From assembly GCA_021234155.1 (NCBI GenBank), contig JAJEKV010000265.1:312001-376000 (forward strand): a stretch of 64,000 nucleotides of DNA, given 5' to 3'. The translations under genes and the position numbers were made by a program. The DNA comes from Isoetes taiwanensis. Lineage: Eukaryota; Streptophyta; Lycopodiopsida; Isoetales; Isoetaceae. Of this stretch, positions 11,187 to 20,974 are shown piece by piece. The notes under the pieces are model-generated. The model was given only the letters and a program-made list of their open reading frames with translations. It did not search any database and was not told the DNA's origin. Numbering within the stretch: position 1 is the stretch's first letter; each line of letters begins with the position of its first letter.

Positions 11187-11463
11187 TCTTTTGTTGTTTA
11201 GACATGTCTGCCAGGATCCTTCTCCTTCTGGCCCTCCTTCTGGCCCTTACTTGGCCATTCAAATGGATTTCACCATTTGATCTGGATCTTAGAAATTCTT
11301 CCTTAATTATTTCTTTTACTTGGAAGAATAAGATTATAAGACCAGTTATGCATGTCAATAATAAGATCATGCAAACCTGAATGCATTGGCATATTTTTGG
11401 AATGATAAGACTTGAATATCGCGCATTCTTCTGCGGCGGTAGCTCGCCTACCTCTTCTCTCAT
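11131..11463 (-). CDS. first ORF of the LTR element, 110 aa, membrane-anchored and basic
   Basis: The ATG lies about 60 nt past the primer-binding site, where an element's first protein normally starts. Residues about 27-48 form one strongly hydrophobic helix (CMILLLTCITGLIILFF). They are followed by a very basic Arg-rich patch (RARRRARRRR, about residues 74-83) and a Gln/Lys/Cys tail. The frame overlaps the next one (10860-11186) by 56 bp in another phase, so the two were probably one protein before a frameshift. A gag zinc knuckle is absent. I do not recognise the family. Confidence 0.35.
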   Translation of the reverse strand: MREEVGELPPQKNARYSSLIIPKICQCIQVCMILLLTCITGLIILFFQVKEIIKEEFLRSRSNGEIHLNGQVRARRRARRRRILADMSKQQKNDSQCKRGLSNCSSKDGI

Positions 11464-11522
11464 TTTCGAGTTTCTTCTACTACTCCACAGGTCTTTCTGG
11501 TAGGATCACTTGTAGAGCCTGC

Positions 11523-11534
11523 GCTCTGATACCA
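11523..11534 (-). promoter_or_regulatory. primer-binding site, initiator tRNA-Met type
   Basis: Minus-strand TGGTATCAGAGC is the canonical 12-nt complement of plant initiator tRNA-Met 3' end used by many copia elements. It abuts the LTR border with no spacer. Confidence 0.9.
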
Positions 11535-11708
11535 TCTTAAAATATAGAATAGTGGAATAGATTGAACTAAATTGGAAACGTAGCATGTACAATCTATTGG
11601 ATGGGATACGTCCACTCATCTAAAGTCATGACTCTCCACATGACTAGGATTGCCATTTGCCATGTCATCTATCTTGATCTATATGATCATATATGGATAT
11701 TCCTAACA
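11535..11708 (-). repeat. 5' LTR of the compact LTR element
   Basis: 174-bp LTR matching 9034-9227. It lacks about 20 bp relative to that copy, consistent with slippage between short gcca repeats. The minus-strand start is TGTTAGG; the 3' end reads TTTTAAGA rather than the usual CA. Confidence 0.85.
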
Positions 11709-12869
11709 CGCACAACCCAAGCCATATGTTTCATAAGAAAGACCATACAGGGAAAGGCCGAGCTTTTCCGGATCTTCCAGATACTGATGCATTTTATTTG
11801 GGTGCAGAAGCACTGTCGTCCTTGCCTACTGCGCCAATTGGAAGTTAGATTGGAGTTAGGGATCATCTATGTATCTTTAGGCGATGCCGGAATTGATGCA
11901 ATAAGGAAGATGGATTGACAGCCTGAATCCAGCTGCTGCTCTTGGATGCCAGGGGAATGAAATCAAAGCTATCTCACAAAAAGGCCATGGCAGCAGAGGA
12001 TAATTTCGGGTTAATCTGCCGTAAGTGCAGTCTGGGGTTAGCTTTTTCGAATACACGCGTGACATAAGGAGAGATTGGCCAAGTGTCAACCAAAGAAAAT
12101 TTTGGCGTCAAACAAATTCATTTCAAACAGAAACGCAACATCCATTATATACGAGTGATAATAATTCAGGGCTTCCTTGCAGCCGAGTAACACCCAAAAT
12201 ATTCACACGTGTTGGGCTCGCCTGAGGCAGAACCCAGAAAAATTATCTACGGAAAAAATAAAAATTCAAAATTGGATGTATGATTATATATGGTTTGATA
12301 AGGTAGCATCGAGTTCCTAAGATGTTCCCATTACATTGCTCATCCATATAATATCACATGTGATTTATTATGGTCATTCACACACAATTCTTCGTTTTAA
12401 CTTTTTAGAGAAGAGTGCACCTCAATGTGTCACCAACAATCCCCAGGTATGGGATCGTGGGTCTCTCACCAAATTTCTGACCAAATCCAACCTGGCTTGA
12501 AGAAAGATCCAGCCCGTTCTAGAATTCTATAGCGAACCCACAAAGGCATGCTACTTTTTTAATACACATGGTTAGGATTTCTAAGAGAGGAGTGTTAAGA
12601 ACATTCTCCATTGATTTAAAAATTGATGCTTCTTCTATTGCAACAATGATATGCATGTGCTGCAATTTGCAAACAAGAAAGGTTCTAGAACTTCCTCTAT
12701 TGCAATTGCATACTAGGGATACACCTCATGCACTAGCCAACAAAACAACAGCTAGAAATACTTCTAGTTGAACCACCACTCAGATGGGGGAAACATGATA
12801 TAATATTATTCTAGTCATGTGCAAGTAAAGAACAGTTAGGTGCTGTTCTGCCCCCTCGTCCAACCGTAT
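11709..12869. other. no gene recognised
   Basis: Unique AT-rich sequence with short frames on both strands. I see no splice-bordered or domain-bearing segment. Confidence 0.4.
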
Positions 12870-12874
12870 GCCGT

Positions 12875-13125
12875 CACGTGGCCATTTTTAGCACACTTTC
12901 ATTTCCAGAAAGTACACCGCCAAGATGTTCAATCTTTTTGTGGCAATTCTATGGTCTAGCCAATAGATTGTTGACACGTGGCGCACAGAACATCACCTAA
13001 CTCTCCTCCACGTTATAGGGAAGCCCATTTAGTGGGCTTTCCTATCTTAACATATATAAAGCAGTACCCTTTTTTGTTTGATTCTAATATTTTTTCTCCA
13101 GGAAAAAGTTTGGGGGCGACACGTG
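12875..13125 (+). promoter_or_regulatory. G-box/ABRE-rich promoter-like region with TATA box
   Basis: Three CACGTG cores occur in 250 bp: 12875-12880 (cacgtggcc), 12975-12980 (gacacgtggc) and 13120-13125 (gacacgtgg). The first two lie upstream of a good TATA box, tatataaa at 13053-13060. A perfect 7-bp hairpin, AAGCCCA-TTTAG-TGGGCTT, spans 13021-13039 and contains site-II-like words. ACGTG clusters of this kind bind bZIP/bHLH factors and are typical of ABA- or light-responsive plant promoters. The downstream ORF at 13255 would be the controlled gene if this is active. Confidence 0.45.
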
Positions 13126-13254
13126 GATGAGTTTCTAAAGCGGCGACATGTGTCCTTAAAACAAAATAAATGAAAATTAAATTAAAAAAAGCTGCGTCCC
13201 TTTCTTGGTCTGCAAGCAATCCGGCAGGATTGCAATTCGGCCCTGCTCAATGGC

Positions 13255-13596
13255 ATGGACTCATTCGAAGGCCCATCCTTCTGTTTCCACAAAGCCCAGG
13301 AAAAGGATCCGACATTCTTCCTCTCCAAGGAATCCTTCCTCTGCAACAATCCTTCAGACCGTCTTTGCCGCGATTTGCTTTTCTCAAGCTTATTCCGGGC
13401 TAATCTTGAGGAGGATTTTGACGGCTCTTTTATTATGTGCATTCTCGCTCTATTTGCACATCCGAGCTCGAGAATGCAATCTATGGCTCAACTTTGGACA
13501 TTGGTAATTTTTCTCGGCTCTAGTTTAACGAGCTCCGCGGGTCTTTTGGGAGTCCGAGAATGGGTTATGTGGGTTTGTGTGCTTGCCTGCAGATAA
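13255..13596 (+). CDS. putative first-exon ORF, unrecognised
   Basis: A 113-aa ATG frame about 195 bp downstream of the TATA box. The N-terminal part (MDSFEGPSFCFHKAQEKDPT, then FLSKESFLCNNPSDRLC) looks protein-like. The C-terminal third becomes hydrophobic after a possible donor, ttg|gtaattt, near 13504, so the true exon may end there. An overlapping plus frame (13205-13507) is also open, and base composition does not decide between them. I do not recognise the product. A segmental duplication begins 200 bp downstream. Confidence 0.3.
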   Translation: MDSFEGPSFCFHKAQEKDPTFFLSKESFLCNNPSDRLCRDLLFSSLFRANLEEDFDGSFIMCILALFAHPSSRMQSMAQLWTLVIFLGSSLTSSAGLLGVREWVMWVCVLACR

Positions 13597-13805
13597 TGCA
13601 TCGATTGGAGATCATTCTTTGCCAAAGCGAGCCACGTTTCTAATTTGATAAAGTGAACATTATTTCGACAAAGAGAGGATTCTCGATTTTGTGGGGAATG
13701 CTTCAGCGGCTTTACTTCTCCCTTTTTGGGCTTGCTTGGTTCGATGCCATCGCGATGGCGGCATCCATTAAACCCTCGACGGTTTTGTTGTGCATGTATT
13801 TATCC

Positions 13806-14568
13806 TTTGGAGCAACAAAGCACTTCGGTAATGACGAGGTAATTGCCCATCCAGAAGCGCCTCGTGTTTTTGGCATGTTATATAGATCATTGGAACAACA
13901 TGTATTGCTTCTCAAGGTACATTTTTGGTATTGGAATGTAGACAAGTAATCATTTGGTATGTTTTACTATGTTGTCATACCTAAACATGCGGTGTGGGCT
14001 TTTTTTGCAACGCCTACCTATTATAGAACGGCCTATGTAGATGGGAATGATATGCACAATTCTGGTCCGTTAGAAGTATAAAGAATGCCAAGTTTGGACT
14101 ATGCTTAGCCTTCTGCTGGATGGATGGTGAAACGCTTTTTCTGATCGGGTAGAAATATGGCGATAACTCTTAAATGGAAGTCGTGTTTTTCTAAGGAAGA
14201 ACATCCATCGAGAAAGGTCACTTTGGAAGGTCCTCAATTGATGCTAGGCATCCATTTTCCAAATTCTTAGCATAAGTGGGCCAAAAAAATTGCCAAATCA
14301 AGCAATGTCTTGCTGCCACAGGTTTTTCTGATTGGGTAGAAATATGGCCATAACTCCTAAACGAAGGCTCTATTGTGCGTGCAAGAACATGTCTTTGGAA
14401 AGATCATTGGACGGTCCACAAATGTTGCTAGGCATACATTTTTCAAATGCTTAGTATAAATGGGTCAAACCACCGGTATGTGCTCTTGAACTTGGTTTTT
14501 TACAACTGCAACAAATTTTGTTATGGGCGTTGAATGCTTGGTCTTCTGAACAATGTATAGCTTTGTTC
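13806..14568. repeat. tandem duplication, unit 1 (763 bp)
   Basis: Begins tttggagcaacaaagcac and ends gtatagctttgttc, directly followed by unit 2. Inside it, two related sub-blocks each contain gggtagaaatatggc[gc]ataactc and a downstream ttgctaggcat-like word, so an older ~200-bp duplication is nested within it. Position 14069-14076 (gttagaag) is the unoccupied version of the insertion site used in unit 2. Confidence 0.85.
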
Positions 14569-15964
14569 TTTGGAGCAACAAAGCACGGTAATGACGAGGT
14601 AATTGCCCATCAGAACCGCCTGCCGTGTTTTTTGGCATGTTATCTGATCATTGGAACACCGTGTATTGCTTCTCTAGGTACATTTTTTTGGTATTGGAAT
14701 GTAGACAAGTAATCATTTGGTATGTTTTACTATGTTGTCATACCTAAACATGCGGTGTGGGCTTTTTGTCTGCTGCCTACCTATTATAGAACGGCCTATG
14801 TAGATGGGAATGATATGCACAATTCTGGTCTGTTAGAAGCTAAGTTCAAAAGCATCTTAAGAGAGATGCGTTAGATGCGACACATCGAAAGCATCTAAAG
14901 CATCGAAGCATCTAAGTTTTAAGATGCGGTTAAGATGCGTTAAAAAAATTAAATTAAATTATTGAGAAATACCTTCACTCCATTGCAGCCTTAAATACCT
15001 TTGACCTATAGAGACTTTTAGAACTAAAATACAATACATATATGAATAATAGAAGAGAAAACCGTTATAGATCTTACTGTTACAAGTTTCTTGGTGCAGA
15101 TTCTTTTGCCTTGTTGTAGGTCTCCTGACCTGTTGCAGCAAACCCTTTTTCTCTATTGCTAACCTCCCAATCCTGATGCAAACTTTTGGCCCAACTCTAG
15201 ACCTCCTTATAGACCTTACAGACTGGGATTGCTACTTGCTCCATCGCCAAATAGAGAGCTTTGAAGAAACAATGGTTAGAAAAGGCAAAAGAGGCAACAA
15301 ACTGCACCTATTTTAGGGTCAGCGGTACCAGGCAATATAATCCAAGTGTTTTTGGCAAAAAATTTTTTTTTGAAAAAAATAGGTGAAGCATCTATGTAAG
15401 ATGCGGGTGTCGATGCGCACACATCTACATCTAAGCATCTTATTTTAAGATGCGCACATCTTACGAACTTAGGTTAGAAGTATAAAAAATGCCAAGTTTG
15501 GACTATGCTTAGCCTTCCTGCTGGATGGCTGCGAAACAGTTCTACATTCGGGTAGAAATATGGCGATAACTCTTAAATGGAAGCTGTGTTTTCTGCGGAA
15601 GAACATCCATCAGAAAGGTCACTGGAAGGTCCTCAATTGATGCTAGGCATCCATTTTCCAAATTCTTAGCATAAGTGGGCCAAAACAGTGCCAAATCAAG
15701 CAACGTCTTGCTGCCACAGTTTTACTGTTAGGTAGAAATATGGCCATAACTCCTAAACGAAAGCTCTATTGTCTGTGCAAGAACATGTACTGGAAAGATC
15801 ATTGGACGGTCCACAAATGTTGCTAGGCATACATTTTTCAAATGCTTAGTATAAATGGGTCAAACCACCGTGTATGTGCTCTTGAACTTGGTTTTTTTGT
15901 TTGCAACAAATTTTGTTATGGGCGGTTGAATGCTTGGTCTTCTCGAACAATGTATAGCTTTGTT
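14569..15964. repeat. tandem duplication, unit 2 (interrupted)
   Basis: Matches unit 1 from tttggagcaacaaagcac to gtatagctttgtt with scattered point changes and 1-3 bp indels. It is interrupted by the 633-bp element at 14840-15472 plus its 8-bp target duplication. Removing these gives a length equal to unit 1. Confidence 0.85.
14840..15472. mobile_element. MITE-like DNA transposon, 633 bp, 8-bp TSD
   Basis: Inverted ends CTAAGTTC...GAACTTAG are flanked by identical gttagaag repeats (14832-14839 and 15473-15480). The paralogous empty site in unit 1 confirms both borders. The inner ends are packed with a repeated word in both orientations (gatgcg/agcatct/aagatgcg, more than ten copies), which can pair as long subterminal stems. 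No transposase is encoded. The 8-bp duplication points to hAT-like integration, but the termini are not the usual CAGGG, so the superfamily is uncertain. Confidence 0.85.
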
Positions 15965-18102
15965 ATCTTTATTCTTTCCTTGGCAAGGGCTTCATGGCCT
16001 TGATCTTTAAGGAAAAATCTGTAAACAAGGTGTAGATCCACATGCAATCATTTTTTGAGTGCTTTGAAACGTGCATTAGTGCCAAAACTAGAAGGTTGAT
16101 TCATAATTAAATTAATTAGCAAGAATATCCAATTTTAGGAAGCATTAGCTCACGTGTATGGCAAATGTGAGAGCATTGTGGGCTTGAGAATATTTGGTAA
16201 TCATAATGTATTTTTTTCACATGCATTAAGTTTTTATATGTCTTTGTAATGCTTTCGATATTAGCACGCGAATTTCAAGCTCTAATTCTACATTTATCGA
16301 AGGAAAATCTACAATGAAATAGAAGGAAGGTTTATAGAGACCTACAAATTTCTGTTGAACTCTTTGAATCATGTAGATTCTTCGGATTGAAGCAAGAAAA
16401 ACTACGAATTATGAAGTTGCCTAACAAAGTGGGTGTATATGTTTGTTCAGCATAATTTGGACCACATGCAAGTGACCCAATCTGGAGCCTATCGACCACA
16501 ATACGTTTTGCGGGTTACCATGAGCATAAAAGGTGGATTGCCACCTACACCATAGTAGACACTAAGTTCTTTAGATGGAATAGAATACTATATGAAACTA
16601 TCTCTGCGCAAGGAATTCTTCTACTATATATAACTTCATATCTGAAGCTAACCTTATATGGTGCTATGTGATGAAACATATTTACTGAGCATTTATGCCA
16701 TGCTTTAAATTATGAAGAATGAAGAAGGGTGGATTGGATTTGTACTAAGTTTAAATTATGAAAAATGAAGAATGGCATAGACGTGTAAATATATATCTCA
16801 ACCTAGAAGAAAGTTGATATCACAATCAAGTTATTGTATATTATGAGGCCTAGACCTCTTATTCTAGGACCTAGACCTCTTATGGCATAACAACGATGTC
16901 ACGTTCCACCCTTGATTCTAGGGGCACAGAGGGCAAGTTGACCCCGGTGGACACACCATGAAGTGTAGTTACAAGCAACATCAGGTAGAATGGCAAAATG
17001 TCAAATAACTGATTAACAATGCAATGTAAAAATAAATATAAAAATCGTGGTCTCTTAAGATATTCCTGGCAACACTCTTGGAAGATAATTTTGGCAACAA
17101 TCTTGAGAATTTGTCATAGGTGGCACGACATAATTGGCTCATGCACTTGAAATGCTTGCAACCAAACTTTAAGTTGCAAGAACGGATAGAAATGGACTTT
17201 GGTTGCATGTAATGCATGTGCCTTAGTACACCAAATTTGCATACATTTGCAGATTGATATTCAAACTGTGTCAAGCATGCATCATTTTTCCAAACATCGT
17301 TCTCATTTAGATTATCGTTCTCATCATTAACATTTTGTTTCAGCAGAGGTCAAATTTGATCTACCACGTTTGAAACATTTCCATACATTGAGCAGAGCAA
17401 ATAATAATGTTGGGCAATATTGCATGACGGACCATCTCCATGATGCATATCATAAATTTGTTCTTACCATATGGAAAGCTATTGGGTTAATGGGTTCATG
17501 TTTTATTCATATGCAACCATTTTGCATAGATATATTGGCAACTACAGAGGTTAGAATTCTCCATGCTCAAACACAGTTCAATTTTTGTATGTTGGGAACT
17601 TAGATTCTTTTGATTTAATGCAAAACATCTTTCGTAACGAGTCGTTATGGTCAATGTTCTTCTATCATGCGGGCACTGGGCACTGAACACAAGGCAACAA
17701 AGTGCAGGTTCAAATTATGCACGTTCTAGCATGTATAGACAAGTTAGGGAAGAGAAACGTGGCCGCCGCGATAAGTTTCTTGTATATACGTAATGCAACT
17801 CAAGAAAATGATAAAATATATGATGGTGAGAATATAACCAATTGTCACGTTTCTTTTTAAAACACCAACCAGAATATAAAAGCCTATTAGTTTGAAAACA
17901 TGTTAGCACAAATGTTTTATAGGTCCAACCAGGGATACAAAAAGGACAAAACGAATCAACGCAACATAATAATGTTGGTCTGAAGTCCTGCCGTGATTGA
18001 TGGTGAAATATCATGATGTGTCCCACATAGCTGACAAAGGTAAACAGTTTATCTCCATTTAACTTCTGGCGCACTGAAGCTGAAGTTATAGACTCAATAT
18101 TC
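15965..18102. other. no gene recognised; 5' flank of the ARM-repeat gene
   Basis: Unique AT-rich sequence with only short frames. A doubled word, cctagacctcttat, occurs near 16850-16880. The last several hundred bases are the presumed promoter or leader of the gene at 18136, but I could not single out a TATA box with confidence. Confidence 0.4.
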
Positions 18103-18135
18103 TAGAAGCAAGGCCAGCTTACCTACAACTGTTTG

Positions 18136-20538
18136 ATGGTACAGCCTAGTAAAAGAATGTCAAAAATAAGGGCCCTCAATGTTGACAATTCTAAGAATTG
18201 TCCACAGTTCATAGTTGATAGCTTTCTTCTCAAATCTGAGGCATCGATGGAGGGAAAGAGCTTTGATCCCCAGCAGGTCGATCTTGAAGCAAACATACCT
18301 GCTCTTTTCCAGCATGAGTCACTGCTCGTAACCTCGCAAACTCCCCAGACTCGTTCTGCCCCTCAATTTGAAGCAGTGGATCCATCCTCCAAAAACATGC
18401 AACCTGAAGATAAAAAATACCAAGCTCCTGGGCAAAAGCTCACTTTGCTTGCAGTCAGACTGGTGGTTCTCCAAAAAATAGCAAGTGCTTTTGGAAAATT
18501 AGCCTTCATTTGGGCCACTGTAGTCCTGATAGGAGGAATGGGAGGTGATTTACAGTTTATAGATTTCTGGGGCATCAATGGATTGCTTTTGACAGAGGGC
18601 GTAAGAATTTTTAGCAGACGCAAAGAGGCCATGCTCAAGCATGCTACAACTCAGATGTCATCCTTGTGGGGTGATATACGCTTGCTTCTTCGCCATCTGG
18701 AGGTGCTATCTGCTTTGGTCAGTATTGCATTCTCTTTGCTTAGAATGATTCAACATAATTTTAATGGTGAGGTTAAGATGCAAAATCTGGCCAATGCTGC
18801 ATATTTATTCTATGCAATGATCCTTGTTGAAGCATCCATCTTTTTGATAGAGAGGTCTTACTGGACATATATGATCTCTTGGCAAAAACTGTTCCAAGAT
18901 GTTACTGCAGAAAGGAAACTAAAACCAAATCACTTCAAAATGGTGGAGGAGTTCTTTTATGAAGTTTACAATGATTGTCTTAATGGGAATACGTTTGCAG
19001 GTCTGGACAAGGACCTAGTTGAATTTTCCATAAAAAAGCTTCAATCTGATGATGCAAAAGAACAGCAAGGAGGTGTGGTTATTCTGAAAATATTTGTGGA
19101 AGAGAAAGATAAACTATATGCAAAAAGTCTAAGTAAAATAAGCAGCACACCTGGTGCACTGGAGAACCTGTTGGTGATGATTACTAGGAAGGATAAAAAG
19201 GGAAGGGAGGTGAGAAGGGCTGCAGCCCGGATTGTAAAGGAGCTTACGGATCATTTCAGTGATTACTACTTTAGAATTGCATCAACAGCAGGGGCTGTAG
19301 AGGGTGTTATTTCTTTGCTTTCAGATGATGGCTTTGGCAATGATCCAACCTCCATGGCAGTGGCCATTGAGCTTAAGGTCTTGGGGCTCGACATACTTCT
19401 ACAACTTTCAAAAGATCCTAAGAACTGTTTGAACATTGGACGATCAAGGGGCCTCAATGTACAACTAGTATCCTTCATAAAAGAGCACTGTCCAGGGGAT
19501 TGTCAAAAGAATTGTCAGGAATGTGACATAATTCTGAAATCTTTAGAGCTACTAAAAGCTATTGCTTCCACACCTGAAGATGCGGGTGTTTGTCTAAGAA
19601 AGGATATTGGTAAAACTTCTTTTGTTCGCAGGAATCTTCAAGCGATTCTAGAGCATCATCCAAAACTACAAAGTTCTGCCATAGACCTGCTAACTAGTTT
19701 GGCACTGGATGATGAAATCAGGGAACGGATTGGCAACTTGGGTGAAATAGTACCGGTTCTCAAATACCTGTTCTTGCAAGGTTCAGAAAAAGAAGAGTTG
19801 GATGTCGCCATTAAAGCTGGGGAAGCACTTGATCTTCTTGCTCTTTGCAGCCCTAACAGCAAGCAAATTTTAGGGCATGGACCTTATCAGGAGGAACATA
19901 ATGACGAATCTCTGGATGATATTATCAAGCGGTTAAATAAGCCTAAATTGAGAATTCCTGCAGCAAAAATCTTAAGACGCGTATATGAACATGCAACTGA
20001 TTTGCAACAGAAAAAAATATCAGCAACGTTACCTTCTGCATTAGAAACAGCCATGCAGCATAATATGGCTCTAGAGTTAGAGACAGCCATGAAACGCAGG
20101 GCAACAGAGATGGAGATGGAGCAAGAAGCAGCGCTAGGTCTGGCAGCTAAAGTAATAGAATATATGTCCGAAACAGAGCTTATAGCAGTATTTCAGAAAA
20201 ACAAAGAAGAACTTACCAATTTTGCCATGAAGTTGATTAGAAAACCGGCACCTTCAGCAGAAGGGCTTCCCATGATGAGACGCTATGCGGTGGAATTTGC
20301 CAATGGTCTTGCGCAGAAAAATGAATGGTTTGCGAGGAGCTTGAAAGACAAGGGCATCATCCTAGGACTACAAAAAATGCGAAAGACTGTTACAACCCTA
20401 GAGGATTATTATCAAGCATTCAGTGGAAGCATGCGATTTATCCCACATCCCCAGCCTCTAAGAGAAGTAATCGATCGTGCGCTTGATTGCTTAATATTCC
20501 CTAAGCGCGATCTATTTGACTCTATCTATTTGAGCTAG
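18136..20538 (+). CDS. BLE2-like membrane protein with ARM-type helical repeats, 800 aa
   Basis: One uninterrupted 800-codon frame, the clearest gene in the window. Residues 1-100 are polar. Two hydrophobic segments follow (about 121-138, KLAFIWATVVLIGG; and 144-160, FWGINGLLLTEGVRIFSRR), then two more (about 190-207 and 222-240, ending ASIFLIERSYWTYMISW). From about 260 to 790 the sequence is alpha-helical with ARM-like periodicity (for example ALENLLVMITRK, AAARIVKELTDHF, GAVEGVISLLSD, PVLKYLFLQGSE). The IWATVVL..G and DFW..xxLLxEGxRIFSR signature is what I remember of the plant ARM-superfamily proteins related to rice BLE2. These are membrane-associated and of poorly known function. The first ATG is 18136; a second plausible start is 18247 (MEGKSFDPQQ), and an in-frame TAG at 18103 limits the frame upstream. 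The coding region has no introns or lesions. The family assignment is from motif memory, not a search. Confidence 0.85.
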   Translation: MVQPSKRMSKIRALNVDNSKNCPQFIVDSFLLKSEASMEGKSFDPQQVDLEANIPALFQHESLLVTSQTPQTRSAPQFEAVDPSSKNMQPEDKKYQAPGQKLTLLAVRLVVLQKIASAFGKLAFIWATVVLIGGMGGDLQFIDFWGINGLLLTEGVRIFSRRKEAMLKHATTQMSSLWGDIRLLLRHLEVLSALVSIAFSLLRMIQHNFNGEVKMQNLANAAYLFYAMILVEASIFLIERSYWTYMISWQKLFQDVTAERKLKPNHFKMVEEFFYEVYNDCLNGNTFAGLDKDLVEFSIKKLQSDDAKEQQGGVVILKIFVEEKDKLYAKSLSKISSTPGALENLLVMITRKDKKGREVRRAAARIVKELTDHFSDYYFRIASTAGAVEGVISLLSDDGFGNDPTSMAVAIELKVLGLDILLQLSKDPKNCLNIGRSRGLNVQLVSFIKEHCPGDCQKNCQECDIILKSLELLKAIASTPEDAGVCLRKDIGKTSFVRRNLQAILEHHPKLQSSAIDLLTSLALDDEIRERIGNLGEIVPVLKYLFLQGSEKEELDVAIKAGEALDLLALCSPNSKQILGHGPYQEEHNDESLDDIIKRLNKPKLRIPAAKILRRVYEHATDLQQKKISATLPSALETAMQHNMALELETAMKRRATEMEMEQEAALGLAAKVIEYMSETELIAVFQKNKEELTNFAMKLIRKPAPSAEGLPMMRRYAVEFANGLAQKNEWFARSLKDKGIILGLQKMRKTVTTLEDYYQAFSGSMRFIPHPQPLREVIDRALDCLIFPKRDLFDSIYLS

Positions 20539-20689
20539 GTTGTGCAATATAGGTCACCATGTATATTGCAAGAATAGAAACGACACTTTATTTGAAGGTA
20601 TCATTCATGCTTTTGCGTCAAGCGTGAATGGTCAATTCTTTGCAGCTGCCATTTACCAGGATTTGATACTTCGCTTTATTCTATTCTAT

Positions 20690-20960
20690 TCTTGAACTGA
20701 ATCTACATGCCCTTATCCTAGTGTTGACTTGCAAGTGCAATTGCTGACCAAGAGACCACATTATGATCAGGCATATGCTCAAACAGCAGCATTGCATACG
20801 AGTTGTCCCTGTTGACAACATCCTGTAACCAAGGTAGTCCATGCCACCAAGTAGCACTGAGGCATTTGCCTGAAGATCTACTGTGCTCCTGTCAACAGGC
20901 CTCCATTTGCTTCTGCAGCGAAGTGCAGAGTAAGGTTTGCTAAGGACCAAAGTGTCTGCA
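20690..20960 (-). pseudogene. PPR protein fragment, frameshifted
   Basis: The minus strand encodes PPR-style text: IFRQMPQCYLVAWTTLVTGC, then in a different frame YAMLLFEHMPDHNVVSWSAI. Plant PLS-class PPR proteins repeat the pattern (V/L)FDxMPxRNVVSWxxMI, which both pieces follow at the right spacing. A TAG precedes the first motif and a frameshift separates the two, so the copy is dead. These proteins bind organellar RNA; nothing here can still do so. It lies downstream of the ARM-repeat gene in opposite orientation. Confidence 0.6.
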
Positions 20961-20974
20961 TGATAATGAGGCAT

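Larger units (their letters stand above)
9034..11708 (-). mobile_element. compact LTR element without gag-pol, 2.68 kb
   Basis: A minus-strand LTR retroelement with all structural landmarks. The 5' LTR is 11535-11708 and the 3' LTR 9034-9227, both starting TGTTAGGAATATCC on the minus strand. A primer-binding site TGGTATCAGAGC (11523-11534) directly abuts the 5' LTR. A polypurine tract GGTCATGGGGGAG directly abuts the 3' LTR. This PBS and LTR style is typical of Ty1-copia-derived elements. The 2.3-kb interior shows no protease, integrase, reverse transcriptase or RNase H motif; instead it holds a chain of charged frames. A clean 5-bp target duplication is not obvious (gccac/cgcac at the edges). 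I infer a non-autonomous TRIM/LARD-like element. Confidence 0.8.

Noticed and set aside
13021-13039. Perfect AAGCCCA-TTTAG-TGGGCTT hairpin as a terminator
   Set aside because: Intrinsic terminators are bacterial; in this setting it more likely reflects promoter site-II-like words.
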